64,000 nt of DNA from Veillonella rodentium (GTDB lineage Bacteria > Bacillota > Negativicutes > Veillonellales > Veillonellaceae): positions 1,069,501-1,133,500 of the forward strand of contig NZ_LT906470.1 in the NCBI RefSeq assembly GCF_900187285.1. Reading direction: 5' to 3'. The translations under genes and the position numbers were made by a program. Numbering within the stretch: position 1 is the stretch's first letter; the number at the start of each line of letters is the position of its first letter. Positions 57,745 through 64,000 of this stretch are shown here, one piece after another. The notes under the pieces were generated by a model. That model was not told the DNA's origin. It saw only the letters and a program-made list of their open reading frames with translations, and searched no databases.

Positions 57745-57854
57745 GTGCATAATTTTACTACAAGTGGTCAACTATTATCATCTAATAGTATACCATTTAA
57801 GCTCTATATTTTATATGAAAGCTTATAAATAACCGCATAATCTATTGGATTATA

Positions 57855-60302
57855 TTACACAGTCACAAGAAGTTCGTCACCTTTGGCATCAGCCTTGATG
57901 GTCGTACCTTCCACAGCTTCACCTTTCAAGATAAGGTCGGATACAGGATCTTCAATCAAACGTTGAATAGCACGTTTCAAAGGGCGGGCACCCATAGCGA
58001 AATCGGAACCTTCTTTCACGAGTAATTTCATCGCTTCCGGTGTAATATCCAAATGTAAATCGCGTTCTTCAAGACGTTTTATAACACTGCTCATCAAAAT
58101 CGTAACAATGTGTTCCAAATCGGATTCTGTCAATGGATGGAATACAATCATTTCATCGATACGATTTAGGAATTCCGGTCTGAAATGACGTTTTACCGCA
58201 TCTAGAACAGCCTTCTTAGCTTCCTCAAAGTCGATCGGTTTCTTTTCATTTACCACGGCATCCGTTTTCTTTGCCGCCAAGAATCCCAATTCCGGGGAAT
58301 CCTTCTGTAACGCTTTAGCCCCCAAGTTACTTGTCATGATGATAACTGTATTTCTAAAATCTACTGTACGACCTTGACTATCTGTAAGTCGACCGTCATC
58401 AAGAACCTGTAACAAGATATTGAAAAAGTCCGCATGGGCTTTTTCTACTTCATCGAGCAGGATGACGCTATATGGTTTACGACGGACGGCATCAGTCAAT
58501 TGACCGCCTTCTTCATATCCCACATATCCCGGAGGCGCACCGACTAAGCGCGATACGGTATGTTTTTCCATATATTCTGACATATCAAGTCGAATCATGG
58601 CTGATTCATCCCCGAATAACGATGCTGCCAAAGCCCTCGCCAATTCGGTTTTACCAACGCCCGTAGGACCTAAGAATAAGAAGGAACCGATAGGACGTTT
58701 CGGATCTTTAAGGCCCGCTCTCGCACGACGTACAGCCTTAGCTACAGCTGTAACCGCATCGTCCTGACCCACAACGCGTTTATGAAGTTCATCCTCCAAA
58801 TGAAGTAAGGTTTGCGACTCTTCTTCCGCAATTTTTGAAACGGGAATACCCGTCCATTGTGCTACTACAACTGCAATATCTTCTTCTGTAACAACCAGTT
58901 TCTTGTCGCTCGTCTCTTTAGCTTCCGATTTCTTATCATCAATTTCCTTTGCGATGCGTTGTTCTTCATCGCGAAGCTTGGCAGCCTTTTCAAAATCCTG
59001 CGCCGTTACAGCCGCTTCTTTTTCCTTCTTTACATTGTTAAGCTGATCTTCCAAAACCTTGACATCAGGCGCCGCGGAGAATACCTTCATACGCACTTTG
59101 GATGCCGCTTCATCAACCACATCAATGGCTTTATCCGGTAAGAAACGGTCCGTAATATATCGACTTGATAATGTAACAGCCGCTTCCAAGGCTTCATCGG
59201 TAATCTTAGCCTTATGGAATGCTTCATAGCGATCCCGTAACCCCTTTAAGATTTCCAAAGCATCCTCTTCAGACGGTTCTCCCACCTGAACAGGTTGGAA
59301 ACGACGTTCTAAAGCCGCATCCTTTTCAATATGTTTCTTATATTCATCGAGCGTTGTGGCACCGATAACCTGGAATTCACCACGCGCCAAGGCCGGTTTT
59401 AAAATATTCGCCGCATCCATAGCGCCTTCACTTGCACCGGCACCGACCAAGGTATGAATTTCATCGATGAAGACAATCATGTCATCATGTTTTTGGACCT
59501 CATCGATAGCCTTTTTCAACCGTTCTTCAAATTCACCTCGGTATTTTGCGCCTGCGAGCATGGCACTGATACTAAGAGAAATGATCCGTTTATTACGCAA
59601 AATTTCAGGCACATTACCATTCACGATACGTTGTGCCAACCCTTCAGCAATCGCCGTTTTACCTACGCCCGGTTCACCGATAAGGACAGGGTTATTTTTG
59701 GTTCTGCGACTAAGAATTTGAATGACACGTTGAATTTCTTTATCACGTCCGATAACAGGATCGATTTTACCTTGTTTTGCCGACTCATTAAGATCTGTGG
59801 CAAAATCGGCTAAATCACCAAGTTGACCATTACTATTAGATCCATCTTGACCACCCGGTTCACCGTTTTGTGAAGAACCGAGAATTTTGCGAATAGCATC
59901 AACCACATCATTGTTACGGATATTCATATCCCGCAGGATGGCGATACCTACACCGCCGCCATCGCTGAGTAAACCCAACAGAATATGTTCCGTCCCAACA
60001 TAGTTATGATTCATGCGATTCGCCACTTCAATGGCAAGTTCCAACACATGTTTAACACGAGGTGTCATATATACGGAATTAGGCTCTTTATTTCCGCGTC
60101 CCACTTGTTCGACTACGTCTTCAAGTACATCCTCCGTCGTTACACCTAAATCGTTAAGTGCTTTTGCGGCAACACCGTTTTTCACCTTCGTAAGGCCTAC
60201 GAGTATATGTTCTGTTCCCACATAATCGTGGCCTAATTCCAAGGCTGCTTCCTGAGCGAAGGAAAGAACCCGTTGTGCATCATCCGTAAAACGTTGCATC
60301 AT
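57855..60302 (-). CDS. clpC: ATP-dependent Clp protease ATPase subunit ClpC
   Basis: Hexameric AAA+ unfoldase that delivers proteins to ClpP, including those marked by McsB with arginine phosphate. The start is ATG 60302 after GAGGTG, giving 815 residues. Two N-terminal Clp-N repeats (to about residue 140) are followed by the first AAA+ module ([14 protein letters not shown]), a UVR motif in the middle domain (about 420-445, [13 protein letters not shown]), the second AAA+ module ([15 protein letters not shown]) and the GF tripeptide of the ClpP-binding loop (PELGFLA). The 198-base gap to mcsB is AT-rich. Confidence 0.96.
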   Translation of the reverse strand: MMQRFTDDAQRVLSFAQEAALELGHDYVGTEHILVGLTKVKNGVAAKALNDLGVTTEDVLEDVVEQVGRGNKEPNSVYMTPRVKHVLELAIEVANRMNHNYVGTEHILLGLLSDGGGVGIAILRDMNIRNNDVVDAIRKILGSSQNGEPGGQDGSNSNGQLGDLADFATDLNESAKQGKIDPVIGRDKEIQRVIQILSRRTKNNPVLIGEPGVGKTAIAEGLAQRIVNGNVPEILRNKRIISLSISAMLAGAKYRGEFEERLKKAIDEVQKHDDMIVFIDEIHTLVGAGASEGAMDAANILKPALARGEFQVIGATTLDEYKKHIEKDAALERRFQPVQVGEPSEEDALEILKGLRDRYEAFHKAKITDEALEAAVTLSSRYITDRFLPDKAIDVVDEAASKVRMKVFSAAPDVKVLEDQLNNVKKEKEAAVTAQDFEKAAKLRDEEQRIAKEIDDKKSEAKETSDKKLVVTEEDIAVVVAQWTGIPVSKIAEEESQTLLHLEDELHKRVVGQDDAVTAVAKAVRRARAGLKDPKRPIGSFLFLGPTGVGKTELARALAASLFGDESAMIRLDMSEYMEKHTVSRLVGAPPGYVGYEEGGQLTDAVRRKPYSVILLDEVEKAHADFFNILLQVLDDGRLTDSQGRTVDFRNTVIIMTSNLGAKALQKDSPELGFLAAKKTDAVVNEKKPIDFEEAKKAVLDAVKRHFRPEFLNRIDEMIVFHPLTESDLEHIVTILMSSVIKRLEERDLHLDITPEAMKLLVKEGSDFAMGARPLKRAIQRLIEDPVSDLILKGEAVEGTTIKADAKGDELLVTV

Positions 60303-60420
60303 AAATATCACCTCATCAATCATTTTTAATCTAACATTCTCTTTATAAATGTATCATCCCAAACTTAATGGAGATTTCTCATGCCTATTCGGCATACATC
60401 TATAGAAACGATAATGTTAA

Positions 60421-60471
60421 CGATGAACATCATCGATATACAAATTATTCTGTATATTATATTATTCTGTA
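60421..60471 (-). repeat. Hairpin and tandem repeat in the mcsB-clpC gap
   Basis: CGATG-AACAT-CATCG (60421-60435) is a small hairpin, and ATTATTCTGTA occurs twice (60444-60454 and 60461-60471) with a 17-base period. The 60303-60500 gap has no gene and no clear CtsR half-site. Confidence 0.55.
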
Positions 60472-60500
60472 CGTCATTTATATTATTTCCATACATTTTA

Positions 60501-61562
60501 TTATTGTGAAAGTTTCTGTCTAATCACCTTAGCCCGATAACTATCACGTTCTAAATCACTTAATTCTTCACTGCCCGCATATTTACAGAGAAAATTGGGA
60601 CGTGTAATCGCTACTAGTTCATTAAACGTATCATTCCCCCAATCAGGTAGAATACCTAAATCGACACCTAATTGAATATCGCTGAGCTTGGTTAAAGCCT
60701 CCTTACCGCTGACCCGTCGCGCATATTGCAGAACGCCATATGAACGCCATAGCACATCCTCTAAGGATTCTTTATCATTATGCATCAGCGCTTGACGGGA
60801 TTTACGTTCTTCCGCAATGATCCCCTCCACAATTTTTAAAAGCTGTTCAATAGTGGATTCTTCACTAATCCCCATCGTACGTTGATTAGAAATCTGGTAG
60901 ATATTACCTAATGCATCGGAACCTTCACCATAAAGGCCTCGTACGGAGTAGCCCAACTGAACGATACTTCGCACAAGACGCGTAATGCGTCCGGACATGG
61001 TTAACGCCGGTAAATGCAGCATAACGGAAGCCCGTAAGCCAGTCCCCACATTCGTAGGACATGCCGTCAAGTAACCGAAACGTTCATCAAACGCATAAGG
61101 ATGTTTTGCCTCGATGGCTTTATCTATTTGCACAGCATGATCATAAGCCTGTTGTAAACTCAAGCCCGGAGCCATAGATTGAATCCGTAAGTGATCTTCC
61201 TCATTAACCATAATAACGATAGAAGCATCATCGGAAACTACTAAGCTACGATAGGGTAACTTTTCTTCTAAAGCGGGACTCATTAAATGCTTTTCAACCA
61301 GCACAGCTCGCTCATACTGACTCAACTGTTCAAGGCTGATATTGGAATATTGATGTCCATCGGCATCTTTTAAAGACTGTAACAAACCGCGTGAAATGGC
61401 ATTAACCTTTTCTAAAGATACTTGGTCGTTGCGATTTGTAAATAATAAGCCGTCAAAATTTCTCGCAAGCCTAATCCGGCTGGATATAACGATATGATCC
61501 GACTCCTTAGAATCATGACGTAACCATTGACTTAACGGAGAGTCTAATATAGTATCTATCAT
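60501..61562 (-). CDS. mcsB: Protein arginine kinase McsB
   Basis: Phosphorylates arginines on damaged proteins and marks them for ClpC-ClpP. The 353 residues match the guanido-kinase fold: ISSRIRLARNFDGLLF, the catalytic-cysteine region TACPTNVGTGLRASVMLHLP, and RTMGISEESTIEQLL. GGAAAG precedes ATG 61562. It is 11 bases after mcsA in the ctsR-mcsA-mcsB-clpC operon and would be activated by McsA. Confidence 0.95.
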   Translation of the reverse strand: MIDTILDSPLSQWLRHDSKESDHIVISSRIRLARNFDGLLFTNRNDQVSLEKVNAISRGLLQSLKDADGHQYSNISLEQLSQYERAVLVEKHLMSPALEEKLPYRSLVVSDDASIVIMVNEEDHLRIQSMAPGLSLQQAYDHAVQIDKAIEAKHPYAFDERFGYLTACPTNVGTGLRASVMLHLPALTMSGRITRLVRSIVQLGYSVRGLYGEGSDALGNIYQISNQRTMGISEESTIEQLLKIVEGIIAEERKSRQALMHNDKESLEDVLWRSYGVLQYARRVSGKEALTKLSDIQLGVDLGILPDWGNDTFNELVAITRPNFLCKYAGSEELSDLERDSYRAKVIRQKLSQ

Positions 61563-61573
61563 AATGTCTTTCC

Positions 61574-62113
61574 TTATTCCTTATGTCCATCAATAATGTT
61601 TTCCAAATTTTTAATTTTATCCCGCAATACGGCTGCTTCTTCGAAGTTTTCCGCTTGCACTGCATTATCCAGTTGGTGACGCAATCGCTTAACTTCATGT
61701 TTAGCCTTGAATACATTTGTCCCCCGACTAGGCACGGATCCCTCATAATCGGAACTGCCCTGCAGACGTCGTAACAACGGTTCAATTTCATCACTAAACG
61801 TGTCATAACATTGCCCACAGCCGAATTTACCGACGTGATTAAATTCATCATATGTAATACCGCATTGAGGACAGCGCTTTGACTGATGTGATTTCAACAA
61901 ATTGTCAGGATATACCATATTTTTAAAGAAATCATTCGTAAAGAAACTGTTATCCCACATATCATTCATAAACGAGCTATATGGAGATAATTTACCTTCC
62001 TGTTGTAACTCATTAGCACACGAACTGCATAAATGTTGTTCTGTTTTTTTATTATTTATGATATTTGTCATATGAACAGTAGCTTCATTTTTTTTACAAT
62101 GATCGCATAACAT
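61574..62113 (-). CDS. mcsA: McsA, activator of McsB
   Basis: A 179-residue zinc-binding protein. Cysteine pairs CDHC...CSSC and CPQC...CGQC (to about residue 100) bind metal, and a UVR motif (VKRLRHQLDNAVQAENFEEA, about 137-165) ends the protein. In the family it activates McsB and joins CtsR control. GGAAGGAG precedes ATG 62113. The gene lies six bases after the ctsR stop. Confidence 0.94.
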   Translation of the reverse strand: MLCDHCKKNEATVHMTNIINNKKTEQHLCSSCANELQQEGKLSPYSSFMNDMWDNSFFTNDFFKNMVYPDNLLKSHQSKRCPQCGITYDEFNHVGKFGCGQCYDTFSDEIEPLLRRLQGSSDYEGSVPSRGTNVFKAKHEVKRLRHQLDNAVQAENFEEAAVLRDKIKNLENIIDGHKE

Positions 62114-62119
62114 AGAGCA

Positions 62120-62599
62120 TCACTCCTTCCGCAATGCGTCCACCATGGTGGCGTACAATTGACGAATTGCTTCATTTCTATTTTCAATATCCACATGCTC
62201 AATCAATGTGGCAAAGGAATTGTGCATAATCTGCGCTTCTCGATTCGTAATCTTATTCACCTGAAGTAATTGAAACAAAGACTGATCTACATCGCGTATA
62301 TCGATCAAGCGTTCCACTGTATTAGGACCTTCATAGATACGATATGTCGTTACGGCCGGCAACGAATCCGATTGATTCTGATTTAATTTTGTGATGCGTA
62401 TGTAACCGCCTAAACCGCGTCTCGATTCGACATCGAAGCCTCGTTCATTGGAAAATCGGGTACTCAACACATAACTGATCTGGGATGGTGCGCAATTCAG
62501 TTCATCGGCCAACTCGTTTCGTTTTAAAATCAGCTTTTCTTGTTCCTGTCTCATTTTTTCCAATATAAATTTTTCTATTTTATCAGCTATCATACTCAT
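62120..62599 (-). CDS. ctsR: Heat-shock repressor CtsR
   Basis: Represses clp genes at normal temperature by binding direct heptads. The 159 residues have a winged helix-turn-helix (LADELNCAPSQISYVLSTRF), and the glycine-rich wing RGLGGYIRITK, where most homologues have RGGGGYIRI; the wing acts as heat sensor in the family. AGAGGTG precedes ATG 62599. The gene is the first of ctsR-mcsA-mcsB-clpC, behind a perfect promoter holding CtsR-like half-sites, which fits autoregulation. Confidence 0.95.
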   Translation of the reverse strand: MSMIADKIEKFILEKMRQEQEKLILKRNELADELNCAPSQISYVLSTRFSNERGFDVESRRGLGGYIRITKLNQNQSDSLPAVTTYRIYEGPNTVERLIDIRDVDQSLFQLLQVNKITNREAQIMHNSFATLIEHVDIENRNEAIRQLYATMVDALRKE

Positions 62600-62640
62600 T
62601 TATAACACCTCTTTGTCTTTTTGCTCTTTATGATATTTCT

Positions 62641-62669
62641 ATTATATTTGACTATTTGACCTTTGTCAA
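62641..62669 (-). promoter_or_regulatory. ctsR operon promoter (perfect consensus)
   Basis: TTGACA (62664-62669) and TATAAT (62641-62646) with a 17-base spacer match the consensus exactly. The spacer contains two CtsR-type heptads. Confidence 0.85.
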
Positions 62670-62692
62670 TAAAGGTCAGATATTTTTTGACC
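62647..62692 (-). promoter_or_regulatory. CtsR operator-like half-sites
   Basis: On the minus strand AGTCAAA (62647-62653) and GGTCAAA (62655-62661) are one base apart; the standard spacing is three. A third GGTCAAA is at 62686-62692. GGTCA at 62674-62678 (plus strand) forms an inverted pair with it. The half-sites lie between and upstream of the -10 and -35 boxes. Confidence 0.65.
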
Positions 62693-62704
62693 TTCTATAT
62701 TAAA

Positions 62705-62733
62705 TAGACTTATACAGAAATAATATGTATAAT
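62705..62733 (+). promoter_or_regulatory. Promoter of the SpeD-like gene
   Basis: TAGACT (62705-62710) and TATAAT (62728-62733) with 17 bases between. The distal CtsR-like half-site lies 12 bases upstream of the -35. Confidence 0.5.
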
Positions 62734-62764
62734 ATATGAGACATATTTTGAAAGAAGGTGTACC

Positions 62765-63271
62765 ATGGCAGAAGCATTAGGACAAGAACTATTAATTGAT
62801 TTATATTCCTGTGATGAAGATGCAATCTCATCAGCAACCTCTGTACAGGAAAGCGTAGCCAGCGCATTTGATCTGGCGGATATAGATGTGGATGAAATCA
62901 GTTGTCAGGTTATGGATGAAGAAATTGCCCTTCTTTCTGTGGCACCTAATTTTCATTTTACCTTGCACATCTATCCTGCATTGGGCTATGTAGCCGTAGA
63001 TTTATATTCATTTGAACAATCTCTGCCGCTCACGCTGATCATGAAGGCATTGCGCAAATCTTTCAGAGCGGAAAAGGTCAAGGCGACCAGTGTGCAACGC
63101 GGAGATTTCGGCAACGAACGAGATATGAAACCTCGTCGGAAAACCAAAATCACCACACTGGGCCGAGTATCACGCACGCGTATTCAATTAAAGCAAACCG
63201 GCGGAAAGCTAAAAAAACAAAGCGCTAAGATGATAAAAACCATCGCCAAGAAAAGCGGATTGCATAAATAA
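62765..63271 (+). CDS. S-adenosylmethionine decarboxylase-like protein lacking the pyruvoyl serine
   Basis: A 168-residue protein. Residues 1-113 resemble class 1B SpeD: LLIDLYSCDED near the start, then NFHFTLHIYPALGYVAVDLYSF (in parts) where SpeD has ESHLTIH.PE.GYA..D. The residue at the self-cleavage Ser position (63) is Phe, and the Cys position (83) is Phe, while His68 is retained. It should not form the pyruvoyl cofactor, so SAM decarboxylase activity is unlikely. The last 50 residues are a basic Lys/Arg-rich tail absent from SpeD. AGAAGGTG precedes ATG 62765. It is divergent from ctsR. The family call is moderate and the role unknown. Confidence 0.6.
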   Translation: MAEALGQELLIDLYSCDEDAISSATSVQESVASAFDLADIDVDEISCQVMDEEIALLSVAPNFHFTLHIYPALGYVAVDLYSFEQSLPLTLIMKALRKSFRAEKVKATSVQRGDFGNERDMKPRRKTKITTLGRVSRTRIQLKQTGGKLKKQSAKMIKTIAKKSGLHK

Positions 63272-63289
63272 ATATTGTTTCAATATACA

Positions 63290-63326
63290 AAAAGAGATTG
63301 CTACCCAAAAGGTAACAATCTCTTTT
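63290..63326. terminator. Bidirectional terminator between the SpeD-like and HAD genes
   Basis: AAAGAGATTG and CAATCTCTTT with inner TACC/GGTA pairs form a hairpin between two convergent genes. T-rich sequence follows on the plus strand, and A-rich sequence precedes it, so it can serve both. Confidence 0.8.
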
Positions 63327-63334
63327 CTTTTTAC

Positions 63335-64000
63335 TTATCTACGCACAAGCATCTCTTCCAGATCGAGAACTTGAGCGATTTCATCTACATCATCACAGAG
63401 ATATTCCGCATCCGCTTCTTTCAGTTCCGTTTCCGTACCGTAACCGTAAGTGACACCGATAGAAATACAACCAAGTTCATTAGCTGCTTCAATATCGTAT
63501 TTTCTATCACCTACCATGAACGCCAGTCGACGACCATTTGTATCTGTTAGCGGATTACCGCAAAGAGCAAGAGCCTTTTCGAGAATCTCTTTCTTATGCA
63601 ATAAACCGGATTCGTAATCAGCACCGACAATCACATCAAAGTAAGGTGTTAATTCAAAATGATCTAATATCTCTTTTGCAAAATGTTCCGGTTTTGCCGT
63701 AGCCAGAACGATGGTATATTGTTCCGCCTGACATTTAGCAAGCAAATCTACAATATTGGGATACACCTTATTTTCAAACTTACCAATTGTACCATAGCGT
63801 TCACGAAACTTCTTATATGTTTCTTCAGCCTGCTCATAAGTTAGTCCACAATGTTCCTGAAAAGAATCTACCAACGGCGGTCCCAAAAACAGAAGTAATG
63901 TTTGCTCATCCGGGATCGGATAACCGAAATGGTTTAATGCGAATTTGACACTTGTTAGAATCCCTTCCTGAGAATCCGTCAATGTCCCATCTAAATCAAA
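63335..64000 (-). CDS. HAD family phosphatase (5' end outside window)
   Basis: The open frame reaches the right edge; at least 221 residues are present and the start is missing. The first visible residues are FDLDGTLTDS, HAD motif I with the nucleophilic Asp. VLATAKPEHF is motif II (Thr), the Lys in LLHKKEILEKAL is motif III, and MVGDRKYDIEAANELG is motif IV. A helical cap (about residues 20-85) places it in subfamily IA, near phosphoglycolate phosphatases and YqaB- or PpaX-type enzymes. The substrate is not clear. A TTG inside motif I is not the start. Confidence 0.88.
   Translation of the reverse strand, partial: FDLDGTLTDSQEGILTSVKFALNHFGYPIPDEQTLLLFLGPPLVDSFQEHCGLTYEQAEETYKKFRERYGTIGKFENKVYPNIVDLLAKCQAEQYTIVLATAKPEHFAKEILDHFELTPYFDVIVGADYESGLLHKKEILEKALALCGNPLTDTNGRRLAFMVGDRKYDIEAANELGCISIGVTYGYGTETELKEADAEYLCDDVDEIAQVLDLEEMLVRR

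Noticed and set aside
63980-63982. TTG within DLDGTLTDS as the HAD gene start
   Set aside because: It is inside the catalytic motif; the real start must be beyond the window edge.

Overview
The window looks like a chromosomal segment of a Negativicutes bacterium, most likely Veillonella or a close relative. It combines low-GC Firmicutes gene order and regulation (two T-box leaders, ctsR-mcsA-mcsB-clpC, rbgA, SigH, GatCAB, BioW) with envelope genes of a two-membrane cell: an RND efflux pump with a lipoprotein adaptor and a Wzi-like outer-membrane barrel. The genus is an inference from this mix. Almost every gene is on the minus strand. Only lgt and an S-adenosylmethionine-decarboxylase-like gene near the right end read forward.

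From left to right: (1) 0-2.3 kb: a GH18-type secreted protein cut by the window edge, divergent from lgt. (2) 2.3-13.7 kb: a housekeeping block, read right to left as rplS, rbgA-rnhB, then yraN-comM-dprA-topA-trmFO-hslV-hslU (ribosome assembly, DNA uptake and processing, topology, tRNA modification, proteolysis). (3) 13.8-17.6 kb: a MarR regulator and glyQS under a T-box. (4) 17.6-27.1 kb: a Wzi-like barrel, then the phoH-ybeY-era-CNNM-recO cluster, two radical SAM genes and a small membrane protein. (5) 27.2-36.1 kb: pcrA-ligA-gatCAB and ppaC. (6) 36.1-41.3 kb: an RND pump operon and an AT-rich S51 peptidase gene. (7) 41.5-44.4 kb: tmRNA (ssrA) and a biotin operon (membrane protein-bioW-bioF) behind a BirA-like operator. 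(8) 44.4-62.7 kb: sigH-secG-rnr-smpB, T-box-cysS-mrnC-rlmB, a BASS transporter, and ctsR-mcsA-mcsB-clpC-radA-yacL-ispDF-gltX, an order close to Bacillus subtilis but without disA, cysE and yacP. (9) 62.7-64 kb: the SpeD-like gene and a HAD phosphatase cut by the right edge.

The genes form functional sets. GatCAB and GltX supply amidated tRNAs. SmpB, tmRNA and RNase R rescue ribosomes and degrade faulty mRNA. CtsR, McsA, McsB and ClpC form the protein-arginine-phosphate quality-control circuit. ComM and DprA process incoming DNA. BioW and BioF start biotin synthesis from pimelate. Several promoters match the sigma-A consensus closely, and many start codons could be settled from the ribosome-binding sites.

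No insertion sequence, prophage, CRISPR array, tRNA or rRNA gene was seen. The most unusual items are the SpeD homologue that lacks the residue forming the pyruvoyl cofactor, the uncharacterised membrane protein in the biotin operon, the irregularly spaced CtsR-like half-sites inside a perfect promoter, the IspD-IspF fusion, and a few unexplained palindromes and repeats in leaders.
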